From Burkholderia anthina (GTDB lineage Bacteria; Pseudomonadota; Gammaproteobacteria; Burkholderiales; Burkholderiaceae), in NCBI RefSeq assembly GCF_001547525.1, contig NZ_LNJP01000003.1, positions 1,302,001-1,366,000 of the forward strand: a stretch of DNA of 64,000 nucleotides, written 5' to 3'. The position numbers and the translations under genes were made by a program. The notes beneath the pieces are model-generated. The model worked only from the letters and a program-made list of their open reading frames with translations, was not told the DNA's origin and ran no database searches. Below, in pieces: positions 8,014 through 17,066 of this stretch; position 1 is the first letter of the stretch, and each line of letters begins with the position of its first letter.

Positions 8014-10143
8014 TCAGGCGTTTTGAAGCGCGATCAGGTGCGCATAGTAGCCGCCCAGCTCGAGCAGCGTTTCATGCGTGCCCCGTTCGACGATGCGGCC
8101 GCGGTCCATCGCGATGATGTGATTGGCGTGACGCACAGAGCTGAGCCGGTGCGCGATGATGATCACCGTGCGGCCCGCGCACATCGCTTTCATGTTGTTC
8201 TGGATGATGTGTTCTGTCTCGAAGTCGAGTGCGCTGGTGGCTTCGTCGAAGATCAGGATGCGCGGATTCGTCACCAGCGCGCGTGCAATGGCGATTCGCT
8301 GACGCTGGCCGCCCGACAGATTCGCGCCTTGCTCGCCGACGATCGTGTCGTAGCCCTCCGGCATCTCCGAAATGAACTCGTGCGCCCCGGCGAGTTGCGC
8401 AGCGCGAATCACCAGGTCGAGCGACGCGCCCGGATCCGTGACCGCAATGTTCTCGCGAATCGAGCGGTTGAAGAGGCGATTTTCCTGCAGTACGACGCCG
8501 ATCTGCCGCCGCAGCCAGGCCGGCTCAGCCAGCGCCAGATCGATGCCGTCGATCCGCACCCGCCCCTGCTCGGGCAGGTACAGGCGCTGCAGCAACTTAG
8601 TGAGTGTGCTTTTACCCGAGCCGGAGCGGCCAACGATACCGACGACTTCGCCGGCCGCGATGTCGAGCGACACGTCATCGAGAATCGTCGGCCCGTCCGG
8701 CCGGTAGCGGAAGCGGATCGACTGGAAACTGATATTGCCGCGCACGGCCGGCAGTGTCTGGCGGCTCTGCGCCAGTTCGGTGCGTGTATTGAGGATGTCG
8801 CCGAGCCGGCTCATCGAGATGCCGACTTGCTGAAAGTCCTGCCAGAGCTGCGCGAGACGCAGCACGGGCGCAGCCACGTGCTGGGACATCATGTTGAATG
8901 CGACCAACTGGCCGACCGAGAGCTTGCCCTCGATCACGAAGCGGGCGCCCAGATACAATGTCACCAGCGACACCAGCTTGCCGACCAGCTGAATCAACTG
9001 CTGACCGACGTTGCCGAGCGCCGTGACGCGGAAACCGGCCGCGACATAGCCCGCAAGTTGATTGTCCCAGCGACGCGTGAATTGCGGCTCGATCGCCATC
9101 GCCTTGACGGTTTCGACGCCGGATACCGTTTCGACCAGGAACGACTGGTTATCAGCTGTGCGGGCGAATTTCTCGTCGAGCCGCTTGCGCAGGATCGGCG
9201 TTATGAGAATCGAAATCGCCGCATAGACCGGCAACGACACGACCACGACCAGCGTCAGCCAGACGCTGTACACGCACATGACGCCCAGAAAGATGATCGA
9301 AAAGAACAGGTCGATGACGGCCGTGAGCGCCTGTCCGGTAAGGAAGCTGCGGATGTTCTCCAACTCCCGGACGCGTGCGACGGTGTCACCCACGCGGCGC
9401 GCGCCGAAGTAGGCCAGCGGTAACGTCAGCAGGTGCCGGAACAGCCGCGCACCGAGTTCGACATCGATTCGGCTCGCCGTATGGGCGAACACGTAGTTGC
9501 GCACGCCCGACAACAGAATCTCGAACAGGCCACTGACCAGCAACGCGACACAGACGACGTTCAGCGTGTCGAATGCGCGGTTGACCAGCACCTTGTCCAT
9601 CACCACCTGAAACATCAGCGGCGAGACGAGTGCGAAGATCTGTAGCGCGGCCGACACGATCAGCACTTCGAGCAGGATGCGGCGGTACTTGACGACCGCC
9701 GGCACGAACCAAGAGAAATCGAAATGGGCGAGCGCGCCAGCGAGTGAGGCCCGAGACGCTATCAACAGGGCCCGTCCATTTGTCCGCACCATCACCTCGG
9801 ACGGAGAAATAATCTTTGGCCCTGCACCGGCGGCCTCGACGATCAGTGCCTTTTCGCCGTCGCATGACGCCAATACAAAATGCCGACCGGATTCATCGAG
9901 CATCAACGCAGGTAGGGGTGTTTCCACCAATCGCTCGGCAGACACCCGAACACGCTGGATTTTGAGACCAAGCGACCGCCCAGCGATCTGCAGATCGTCA
10001 ACTTCGAGTTGCTCACCTCGCGTTGCGGCTGCGTGGTGAAGCTGTTCGGCGTTTGCCGCAATACCATGATATTGAGCAATGACCATCAATGCGATCAACC
10101 CAGGATCGCTCATCTGCCCGCTTTTGGGCGCTGCGTCGCTCAT
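8014..10143 (-). CDS. HlyB-type ABC exporter with C39-like domain
   Basis: Inner-membrane ABC transporter that would energise type I export. In order: a C39-like domain (first ~125 residues), a six-helix membrane domain, and an ATPase with Walker A GRSGSGKST, signature LSGGQRQR and Walker B ILIFDEATSALD. The C39 domain lacks the catalytic Cys (the expected position reads PGLIALMVIAQYHG), so it is of the HlyB class that binds but does not cleave its substrate; this fits a substrate with a C-terminal uncleaved signal. I chose ATG at 10143 (709 residues). An in-frame GTG at 10179 lies inside the stem of a terminator hairpin and is unlikely. Confidence 0.92.
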   Translation of the reverse strand: MSDAAPKSGQMSDPGLIALMVIAQYHGIAANAEQLHHAAATRGEQLEVDDLQIAGRSLGLKIQRVRVSAERLVETPLPALMLDESGRHFVLASCDGEKALIVEAAGAGPKIISPSEVMVRTNGRALLIASRASLAGALAHFDFSWFVPAVVKYRRILLEVLIVSAALQIFALVSPLMFQVVMDKVLVNRAFDTLNVVCVALLVSGLFEILLSGVRNYVFAHTASRIDVELGARLFRHLLTLPLAYFGARRVGDTVARVRELENIRSFLTGQALTAVIDLFFSIIFLGVMCVYSVWLTLVVVVSLPVYAAISILITPILRKRLDEKFARTADNQSFLVETVSGVETVKAMAIEPQFTRRWDNQLAGYVAAGFRVTALGNVGQQLIQLVGKLVSLVTLYLGARFVIEGKLSVGQLVAFNMMSQHVAAPVLRLAQLWQDFQQVGISMSRLGDILNTRTELAQSRQTLPAVRGNISFQSIRFRYRPDGPTILDDVSLDIAAGEVVGIVGRSGSGKSTLTKLLQRLYLPEQGRVRIDGIDLALAEPAWLRRQIGVVLQENRLFNRSIRENIAVTDPGASLDLVIRAAQLAGAHEFISEMPEGYDTIVGEQGANLSGGQRQRIAIARALVTNPRILIFDEATSALDFETEHIIQNNMKAMCAGRTVIIIAHRLSSVRHANHIIAMDRGRIVERGTHETLLELGGYYAHLIALQNA

Positions 10144-10164
10144 CGAAACACCATGCCAGCATGT

Positions 10165-10196
10165 AAGAAAACCGCCCACTACTGCATTGTGGGCGG
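10165..10196 (-). terminator. Intrinsic terminator/attenuator between substrate and exporter genes
   Basis: A perfect 8-bp stem (CCGCCCAC at 10172-10179 with GTGGGCGG at 10189-10196), 9-nt loop, followed on the minus strand by TTTTCTT. It lies after the substrate gene and before the ABC exporter gene. A similar leaky terminator lies between hlyA and hlyB in E. coli. Confidence 0.8.
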
Positions 10197-10215
10197 CGAA
10201 TTAAAACATTAATCG

Positions 10216-12897
10216 TCAACGCAAATTGGCGGCCACCAATGTTTGCGACGCCGCTTGTACTTCGGGAGACAAGTTTGTCACTCCAGACGCTGGTGGCGAA
10301 AATGCCGCCATCGCTTGCACCAATATCTCGGCATTTGGTACAGAAATGGTGGGAGCGGTACTCAAAATAGTCGGCACGGAGGTAACGTCGCTATTTGTCG
10401 CAACATTTTGACTGAAAGCGCTTGCCCCACCGCCCGGAATAACCGAAATAGGTGGGGTGAATGTTATGCCGTCCGGACGAACACCATAGGGTAGTTGAAT
10501 ACTAATATCCGGCGCGTCGCTGCCACTCGGATAATGTGTCCACGAAACCGGATCACCAGGATTCATCCCAACGGATGCCCATTGGCCTCCGCCTCCGCCG
10601 GGAGGGATATTCAAACCAGTCGGAATTCCCGGCACTCCCGGCACCGACCCGGCCCCAGGGTTTCCTGGCAATGTCCCGCCTACGATGGCCACTTTTGAAA
10701 AATCAAAATTAGGATACTCTGCTTCCGCCGGTAGCGGATAAACTACACCCGGGAGCGAAGCAGGAGCTATAAACAATTGCCCCTTTATTTTCAGAACATC
10801 GACGGAACCAAGAGACGGGTGATAAAATTGCTCAGTGAATTTATCGCCATTCCAAACACGATTGTGCTTCTCACCATTTGTGCCAATCCAATGTTCCTCC
10901 GCCAAAGGTGAGTTTGGATCACTGGAAGTATGAGTCGCTTCGTACCATTTCCCGTCGGGAAGGTCAATCCGTACATGAAGACGTTGTTTGTCGTCTATAT
11001 TTGATCCAACCGTCGACTGAAGATTTCCCGCCGAATCATATTGTCGCTGCGTGGATAAACGCCCCTGAGCGTCGTAACTCGATTCTGTACGCCCCCCATC
11101 TGCCCTCGTTTCCGTGATGGTCGCCAGCTTGTGACTAGGATTATTCAGTAAAGTGCCACTATTGTCGTAAGTGGTTCGCACGACAAGCCTACCGCTCGCA
11201 TCATATTTTTCATAGCTATCCGGTTGTCCCAGGTACGGGTTTTTCACCGTAATTTCTTTAGAGCCATCCGTATTGAAATGCGTGGTCGTGTAGGGTTGAA
11301 GGTACCCAGGAACCACCGTCTCATCTGTTAGGCGTCCACCTTGATCGTAGTTTCGCTTTACGGACGTCGCAACATCATTGTAAATATTTCCGGTCGACGT
11401 TGCGGATACATCTATTGCAAGCACTCCATCTGGGTAAAAATCTTGCACCGCATAGACAAAGAATTTAGAGTCTATGTTTTCAATTCTCGATTTAACGCCG
11501 GTTTCATAAAAAAATTCTTTCTTTGCGACGTATCCGCTGGCATCCCAATATCGAATTTCTTTCTGATTGCCATTTTCATACCAAAATTTATCCTGCAAAA
11601 CACTCTTGCCATCCGCAAGAAACGTTTTCAGCTCCTTTCGATTTCCATTAAGGAAGAATTCCTCATACGTCACCACGCGGCCATCCGTAAAGCCACGTTG
11701 TCGCTGTGTCATCTGCCCGGTCTGAGGGTCAAAATTTGCCCACTCGCTCGAACCATCTGCATATGCACGCGCATATCCCTTCTGCCGTCCCGTAGAATCA
11801 AATGAATCTATTCCCAGAACTTTTCCATTTTCATCATAAATTACCTCGAATATCCCATTGCTATTGTACAGCCAATCAGAGCGCCCAATTTTCGCTCCAT
11901 CTTTCGTGTAATTCTGCGTTGCAATCTTATGACCGGTTGCCGCATCATAATTCGTAACGGAATAACTTCCATCCGTATCGTAGATTACTTCCTCTTTCTT
12001 CGCGCCGGACGAATCAATATAGCTCGACGCACGGACCTTAGCCCCGGAAAAAACGAGGTTCCTCGAATCTCCGCCAGATAGATTAATTTTTATTGACCGA
12101 AGCGATGAGTCATCATAGAAAAATATTATCTTATTTGCGCCTATAGCTTGAGCGCCCTGCAACCCAGAATCAACGGCCCGGGGATTGGTCGGATTAAAGT
12201 TATTATAGAGCTCATTCGGATGGGAGCTGTAATAGTCAAAAAAATCTATGAATCCACGATCACTCGGTAAGGCAGGGAATGTACCGGCTATATCTAGGGC
12301 AGCCGTCTTAAGTTTTTCAAAAAGATTTTCGATGGGAGTACCATTATTCTGCGCATACGCCGCATCCAGGGTTTTTTGTATCAAGCCGTTTGCATTCTCT
12401 GCACCATCCCCATTTAGCAATATTTTTATTCCGGTGTTGGCAAAAATTTGCTGCTGTACAATATAATTGTTTGCCTGAGATTCCGCCTCGGTTATTGTTC
12501 CAACTGCGCCCGCCATTAGCCTATAAACCGGATCACCAGGATTAATATTTTCTACGACACCGTTAAATAGATTTCGATTGCTGGCATAGTTTACGTAATG
12601 GCCCAATTCGTAACTCAAACCGCCAACGAATTTGGTCGCCTCACTTCCGATAATATTTGATCCCATATCAATTCGCAACCCGCCATTGACGCCGTTCGAT
12701 GTCCGCATGCCCTCCGGGTGTCCGTCAAAACGCGCCATTGGGGAGGCCTTATTGTCGTCAATATCCTTTTGGTATTGAAGTAATTGATTTACGAGAACGG
12801 GGCTTGAATTGATTAAATCCAACTCCTCTTTGGTTGGAGATTGCACGTCACCCCAAAGCGTCTCGAGACCAGTAATTTTTTTATCGAAATCAGACAT
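10216..12897 (-). CDS. Large putative type I secreted protein with degenerate zincin motif and MORN/YD-like repeats
   Basis: 893 residues from ATG at 12897 (preceded by GAGGG; a TTG two codons earlier is too close to it). No N-terminal signal peptide. Residues about 1-230 resemble a zincin-like domain, but the metal motif reads YELGH (residues 96-100) where HExxH is expected, with a downstream TEAESQANNY stretch that resembles the usual third-ligand helix. Residues about 300-640 carry tandem MORN_2/YwqK-like and YD-like units (FYETGVKSR, WYENGNQKEI, YDASGRLV, YDAQGRLS). A Gly/Pro-rich linker leads to a small-residue-rich C-terminus that may be the export signal. No GGxGxDxxx RTX repeats are visible. 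Its place just upstream of the exporter genes makes it the probable cargo. The base composition is AT-richer than the flanks, suggesting transfer. Function unknown. Confidence 0.75.
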   Translation of the reverse strand: MSDFDKKITGLETLWGDVQSPTKEELDLINSSPVLVNQLLQYQKDIDDNKASPMARFDGHPEGMRTSNGVNGGLRIDMGSNIIGSEATKFVGGLSYELGHYVNYASNRNLFNGVVENINPGDPVYRLMAGAVGTITEAESQANNYIVQQQIFANTGIKILLNGDGAENANGLIQKTLDAAYAQNNGTPIENLFEKLKTAALDIAGTFPALPSDRGFIDFFDYYSSHPNELYNNFNPTNPRAVDSGLQGAQAIGANKIIFFYDDSSLRSIKINLSGGDSRNLVFSGAKVRASSYIDSSGAKKEEVIYDTDGSYSVTNYDAATGHKIATQNYTKDGAKIGRSDWLYNSNGIFEVIYDENGKVLGIDSFDSTGRQKGYARAYADGSSEWANFDPQTGQMTQRQRGFTDGRVVTYEEFFLNGNRKELKTFLADGKSVLQDKFWYENGNQKEIRYWDASGYVAKKEFFYETGVKSRIENIDSKFFVYAVQDFYPDGVLAIDVSATSTGNIYNDVATSVKRNYDQGGRLTDETVVPGYLQPYTTTHFNTDGSKEITVKNPYLGQPDSYEKYDASGRLVVRTTYDNSGTLLNNPSHKLATITETRADGGRTESSYDAQGRLSTQRQYDSAGNLQSTVGSNIDDKQRLHVRIDLPDGKWYEATHTSSDPNSPLAEEHWIGTNGEKHNRVWNGDKFTEQFYHPSLGSVDVLKIKGQLFIAPASLPGVVYPLPAEAEYPNFDFSKVAIVGGTLPGNPGAGSVPGVPGIPTGLNIPPGGGGGQWASVGMNPGDPVSWTHYPSGSDAPDISIQLPYGVRPDGITFTPPISVIPGGGASAFSQNVATNSDVTSVPTILSTAPTISVPNAEILVQAMAAFSPPASGVTNLSPEVQAASQTLVAANLR

Positions 12898-12913
12898 GAT
12901 CAATGACCCTCAC

Positions 12914-13492
12914 TTATTCTTGGGAAAAATGTGCCGAGCGAACGCAAATCGGACCCGCATATGTGGAAATCAATTCGACGACGACGCCTGCTTGACTGCC
13001 ATTTGTACGCCTGGCATTAAATCCACCTCGCGCACTATCAAGATGGAATTCTTTTAAAACACTTTCTACATCAGCCTTGGATATGCAAATTTTTTTGACA
13101 TCGAACACTACAACGGCGTATGTCTTCACAATGCGATCACCCATGAATTCTCTCACATAGTTGAATTCACAGGGAGGCTTACCGATGTATCTTCGGTCAA
13201 GATAATCGGGGTATTTTTCATAATAAAAACGCTGAACAACTTTATTGTCGATTTGTGGCGGGTATTCTAATCCGCAGACGGACAAGCCACTTTTCCCTTC
13301 AATTTTTTGCCCAGCGCTCATAACCACCCCAAGCTTCTGCGAGAAGTATTCGACATCCGAGAGATCGTTATGAGTCGCGATGTCTCGAATGCCGTTTAGA
13401 ACTTCACTTGAACTTATTGGCGAGTTGACTCTTGACCCCGCACATCCGGCGATCGGCGCAATCAGGAGCAACGTTAACATTAATAATTTCAT
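12914..13492 (-). CDS. Putative lipoprotein upstream of the type I secretion substrate
   Basis: 192 residues with a lipoprotein signal peptide (lipobox IAGC, Cys at about residue 18) and an AAGGA ribosome site before ATG 13492. The mature part has several Cys (SVCGLEYPP, KPPCEFNY, KKICISKADV, GPICVRSAH) that could form disulfides in the periplasm; no domain is recognised. It is the first gene of the cassette, 16 bp before the substrate start, and shares the substrate's AT-rich composition. An immunity or chaperone role toward the secreted protein is plausible from position only. Confidence 0.7.
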   Translation of the reverse strand: MKLLMLTLLLIAPIAGCAGSRVNSPISSSEVLNGIRDIATHNDLSDVEYFSQKLGVVMSAGQKIEGKSGLSVCGLEYPPQIDNKVVQRFYYEKYPDYLDRRYIGKPPCEFNYVREFMGDRIVKTYAVVVFDVKKICISKADVESVLKEFHLDSARGGFNARRTNGSQAGVVVELISTYAGPICVRSAHFSQE

Positions 13493-14445
13493 TAATGTCC
13501 TTTCGGAATGTAATGTTTAATTTGGATCATTCGGCTACATCTTTCAGTACCGACTCGGTCGGACATGCAACGTTGATTCTTTTTCGATCGGCGTTGACGG
13601 ATCGCTGAGTTGCCACACCTGAGCGCTTACCGACTTATAGTCGAACTAAGTGAGGCATCGATGTTTTTCACGAGTGCGTCTCCCGTAAGTTCCAAATTGG
13701 ATGCTCGTCGCCACAAGTGACGAGCTTTGAATTTTTTCCTAAGCCGCGAGGCATTGACACGCCAAAAAATCCGTTATAACTCACATAAATTTATCAACAT
13801 GAATATTAGATTCACTATTCTAAGCCGATGTGCAATGCGTCACGGTTAGCTGGGCAACAATGTCGCTTACGGCACAAGATGATACATACGACGACATTAC
13901 ATACTATTACTTGACTGTAGGGAAGTGCCTGCGCTGTTCGGAAATATTGATCTCGCATTTCGACAACAATCCGTCGACTATCATTGGAGCAAAAGTTCAG
14001 CGGTTCGCGGCATTGCATTATGAGGGCGAATCGCAGCCCGCACCATGCCGCATGGCTAGGCGCTGCTGGATCGGCGCTATATGGCCAGAGGATGGTGGGA
14101 TCGTATTGAATCTATGCGAGCAGGCGAAGCAGATCGTGTGAACCGGTGCAACATATATTGACCGTAGCCATCGCTCGCAGCGCCGCGCATTCGCGAAGGG
14201 CGACGCAAACGGGTTTTCGCGAAACTGAAAGGCCCACGTGATCCAATCTGAAACGCTCTGAGTGCCACCGTCTTAACGGACGGTCGAAACGCGACAACGG
14301 CTGCCCACGTGAGGGAAGAACCGCGACCACCATAGAGCATATCTATCGATTTTTCCCTTCAATATGTGAGAAAAAGCTCACAATCATTGAGACCCTACAC
14401 CCTCCACTCCCGCCCAACGCCACCATCCCGCCCCCAATAATCCCC
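13493..14445. other. About 950 bp without a convincing gene, edge of the AT-rich block
   Basis: Left part is AT-rich and should contain the promoter of the type I cassette (reading leftwards). Short open frames on both strands around 13.8-14.3 kb do not resemble known proteins and have no clear ribosome sites. It may contain decayed sequence marking the boundary of the acquired block. Confidence 0.45.
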
Positions 14446-14495
14446 TTGACGCCCTATCTTTCGATATATATCTTTAGATATGTTTTGCGACACAT
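14446..14495 (+). promoter_or_regulatory. Promoter with PadR-type operator array upstream of nfeR-like gene
   Basis: A -35-like TTGACG at 14446-14451 is followed by two direct copies of TATCTTTNGATAT (14455-14468 and 14469-14482) covering the probable -10. Overlapping the second is ATGT-N8-ACAT (14480-14495), the general PadR operator form. This lies 11 bp before the regulator start and suggests autoregulation of the regulator-reductase operon. Confidence 0.7.
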
Positions 14496-14506
14496 AGGAC
14501 ACAATC

Positions 14507-15217
14507 ATGCGGCACAACCCCTTCCGCGGCCATCCCCGCTGCGACAGTCATGGTACGTATGCCCGCCCCGACGGGTTCGCCGGTCTCTGGTACGCGATCG
14601 GCCGCCACCGTCGCGGCGGCCCCGATGCATTCGGCAGCGGTCCGTTCGGCGGCCGCGGCGGGCGCGGCTTCGGCGATTTCGGCGACGACGGCATGCCGCG
14701 CGGCCGCCAGTTCAGCTCCGACGATCTCCAACTGCTGCTGCTCGCGCTGCTCGCCGAGCAACCGAGCCACGGCTACGAGCTGATCAAGGCGCTCGACACG
14801 CGTTCGAACGGCTTCTACAGCCCAAGCCCCGGCATGGTGTATCCGGCGCTCACGTACCTCGAAGAAGTCGGCTTCGTCGCGTCGCAGGCGGAAGGCAACC
14901 GCAAGCGCTATGCGCTGACCGACGCGGGCCGCGCGCACCTCGATACCCAGCGTGAACGCGTCGATACGCTGTTCGCGCGTCTCACGCACCTTGCCCGCAA
15001 GATGGAATTCATGCGCCGCGCGTTCGCCGGGGAATCGGCGGCCAACGAAGCGCAGGAGGAATCGCAAGCCGGCTGGCTGCCGGAATTCGTCGAGGCGCGT
15101 CTCGCGCTCAAGCGCGCGCTGCTGCACAAGAGCGCCGCCGATACCGACGAACAGCGCCGCATCGCCGCCATCCTGCGCCGCGCGACGGCCGAAATCGAAG
15201 GCGGCGCCGGCGCGTGA
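14507..15217 (+). CDS. PadR-family metal-responsive regulator, NfeR (YqjI)-like
   Basis: 236 residues. The N-terminal ~75 residues are rich in His, Cys, Gly and Arg (HNPFRGHPRCDSHG at the start), followed by a PadR winged helix (about 85-165: LLLLALLAEQPSHGYELIKAL and YPALTYLEEVGFV) and a C-terminal helical dimerisation part. E. coli NfeR has the same layout, a His/Cys-rich metal-binding head on a PadR domain, and represses a ferric-siderophore reductase in response to nickel and iron. The next gene here encodes such a reductase, supporting the assignment. The metal that is sensed is inferred, not shown. Confidence 0.85.
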   Translation: MRHNPFRGHPRCDSHGTYARPDGFAGLWYAIGRHRRGGPDAFGSGPFGGRGGRGFGDFGDDGMPRGRQFSSDDLQLLLLALLAEQPSHGYELIKALDTRSNGFYSPSPGMVYPALTYLEEVGFVASQAEGNRKRYALTDAGRAHLDTQRERVDTLFARLTHLARKMEFMRRAFAGESAANEAQEESQAGWLPEFVEARLALKRALLHKSAADTDEQRRIAAILRRATAEIEGGAGA

Positions 15218-15255
15218 GCCGCGCCGCCCCGTCACCACCCAAGGAGAACGGATTG

Positions 15256-16077
15256 ATGCAGAACACGTCCGAACGCACCGTCACCCGTGTGCGCCACACC
15301 CTCAAGTTCCGCCTGCTGCAGGTGCTGCGCGTGCATGCCGTGACGCCGCACCTGCTGCGTGTCACGCTCGGCGGCCCCGATCTCGCGGACTTCGAATCCG
15401 CGTCGTTCGACGATCACGTGAAGGTATTTTTCCCGCCGCCCGGCGCGGAGCGGCCCGCGCTGCCGACGCTCGGCGCGAACGGCCCCGAGTTTCCGGAAGG
15501 CGAACCGAAGCCGGTCGCGCGCGACTTCACGCCGCGCCGCTTCGACCGCGCCGCCTGCGAGCTCGATCTGGAATTCGTGCTGAACCATCCGGGCCCGGCA
15601 TCGCAGTGGGCCGCGCAGGCACGCGTCGGCCAATGGCTCGGCATCGGCGGCCCGCGCGGTTCGTTCGTGGTCCCGACCGATTTCGACTGGCATCTGCTGA
15701 TCGGCGACGATACGGCGTTGCCCGCCGTCGCGCGGCGTCTCGAGGAATTGCCGGCCGGCGCGCGCGCGGCGGTCGTGCTGGAAGTGGCCGATCGCACCGC
15801 GCAGATCTCGTTCGACACGCGCGCCGACGTGCACGAAATCTGGCGCTTCCGCGCCGAAACCGCCGCGGCGAACGGCGACGTGCTGCTCAATGCCGTCCGC
15901 GGCCTGCCGCTGCCGTCGTCCGGCGACGGCTACGTATGGGCGGCCGGCGAAGCGTTGTCGATGCGCGCGGTACGCCAGCATCTGACCGGCGAGCGCGGCA
16001 TCGACAAGTCGCGCATCCGCGCGGCGGCCTACTGGAAGCGCGGCGCGGCGGCCGTGCACGAAACGCTGGAAGACTGA
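15256..16077 (+). CDS. Siderophore-interacting FAD-binding reductase, NfeF (YqjH)-like
   Basis: 273 residues of the SIP family. An FAD-binding barrel (FRLLQVLRVHAVTPHLLRVTL, then ARDFTPRRFD, the flavin-binding RxxTxR-like signature) precedes the SIP NAD(P)-binding domain (HLLIGDDTALPAVARRLE). Members reduce ferric siderophore in the cytoplasm to release iron. ATG at 15256 is preceded by AAGGAGAA; an in-frame GTG at 15214 overlapping the regulator stop is less likely. It is in an operon with the NfeR-like regulator 38 bp upstream. Confidence 0.9.
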   Translation: MQNTSERTVTRVRHTLKFRLLQVLRVHAVTPHLLRVTLGGPDLADFESASFDDHVKVFFPPPGAERPALPTLGANGPEFPEGEPKPVARDFTPRRFDRAACELDLEFVLNHPGPASQWAAQARVGQWLGIGGPRGSFVVPTDFDWHLLIGDDTALPAVARRLEELPAGARAAVVLEVADRTAQISFDTRADVHEIWRFRAETAAANGDVLLNAVRGLPLPSSGDGYVWAAGEALSMRAVRQHLTGERGIDKSRIRAAAYWKRGAAAVHETLED

Positions 16078-16225
16078 CCGGAAACACCGGGTTCGCCGGC
16101 GGCCGAAACAATCGTTGCGCCGGCGCAGCGGCGGGCTTGGCACCGGCATCGCGGCTGGTATATATCTGTGTCTGCGCGCCGCTGTCGGGCGACAGCCGCC
16201 GCAGCCCGCCCAGGAGCGCCCGGTC

Positions 16226-16459
16226 ATGACAAAAGAAAGCCACGCTTCGCCTTTCCTTCGCCACCTGAAGATCGCCGGTTATTGCGGCCTCGCCGCGGTA
16301 GTCCTCGCGTTGTTCGTCGCGATGTGCGCGATCCTGAAGGAAAGCGCCCTCGACCGCGATGCCGCCCGGCATCCGGCCGATACGCCCGAACTGCGCGACG
16401 GCGGCGGCGGCCCGTCCGCGTCGGCCGAATCGGCCCGCACGTCCGGCTCGCCCGGCTGA
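16226..16459 (+). CDS. Small single-span membrane protein, unknown function
   Basis: 77 residues starting at ATG 16226 (CAGGAGC upstream). One transmembrane helix at about residues 15-37 (IAGYCGLAAVVLALFVAMCAI), then a short polar Gly/Ser-rich tail. It follows the reductase by about 150 bp in the same direction. No family recognised. Confidence 0.6.
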   Translation: MTKESHASPFLRHLKIAGYCGLAAVVLALFVAMCAILKESALDRDAARHPADTPELRDGGGGPSASAESARTSGSPG

Positions 16460-16484
16460 CGGCAGCCCGGTCGTTTCCTTCCGC

Positions 16485-17066
16485 TTACGGTGCCTGCCGG
16501 CGCCCCATCACGACGGCATGCACCGAATCGCCGAGCCGTTCGAGCAGCGCGGTCACACGTTGCCCGTACAGGTGCGCGGCCAGTGCGCCGGCCGTGCCGA
16601 CCAGCACGCCGCCCGCCATGTCGAACGGCCAGTGCACGCCCGCATAGACGCGCCCCCATGCGATCGCCACGGCCATCGCGGCCATCACGAAGCCGGTCAC
16701 CCGCGTCGTACCGCCGAGCAGCAGGCCAACCGCCATGCTCCACGCGAACGTCATGTGATCGCTCGGGAACGAGCTGTCCGGCGCGTGCGGAATCAGCTGC
16801 GTGCCGACGCCGGCCATGAACGGGCGCGGCGAGAACCAGACATGCCCGAGTACCTGCGCGAGCGCAAGCGCCACGCAAACGCCGACCCCGGCCTCGATCG
16901 CCTGACGCCGCGCGGGGCGCGCGCCGAAGATCCAGGTCAGCAGCAGCATCGCGGGCAGCGCATAAACGAGCCAGTCGGCGGCGAAGATCGCGAGGCGGGC
17001 AATGCCCGGGTGCGGTGCACTCCCGGCGTTGATGGCGGAAAAGAGGGCGAGATTGACGTTCTGCAT
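16485..17066 (-). CDS. PAP2-family phosphatase, probable undecaprenyl-diphosphatase
   Basis: 193-residue multi-span membrane protein with the three PAP2 acid phosphatase motifs: FSPRPF (motif 1 Arg-Pro), PSDHMT (motif 2 His) and RVYAGVHWPFD (motif 3 Arg and His). Spacing and size match the BcrC/YbjG group that recycles undecaprenyl pyrophosphate for cell-wall synthesis and can raise bacitracin resistance. The open frame extends upstream to 17291, but that part is low in hydrophobicity and contains no matching motif, so I start at ATG 17066 (MQNVNLALF). Confidence 0.85.
   Translation of the reverse strand: MQNVNLALFSAINAGSAPHPGIARLAIFAADWLVYALPAMLLLTWIFGARPARRQAIEAGVGVCVALALAQVLGHVWFSPRPFMAGVGTQLIPHAPDSSFPSDHMTFAWSMAVGLLLGGTTRVTGFVMAAMAVAIAWGRVYAGVHWPFDMAGGVLVGTAGALAAHLYGQRVTALLERLGDSVHAVVMGRRQAP

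Noticed and set aside
8023..9423. Long open frame opposite the ABC exporter
   Set aside because: The exporter has complete Walker and signature motifs; the opposite frame has none.
10144..10179. GTG start for the ABC exporter
   Set aside because: The codon falls inside a terminator stem and has no ribosome site; ATG 10143 begins just before the C39-like domain.
13815..14340. Short open frames on both strands between the type I cassette and nfeR
   Set aside because: No ribosome sites, no similarity recognised, and they overlap each other on opposite strands.
14364..14384. Another iteron at GTGAGAAAAAGCTCAC
   Set aside because: It lacks the CCCG half of the unit; it is a separate imperfect palindrome.
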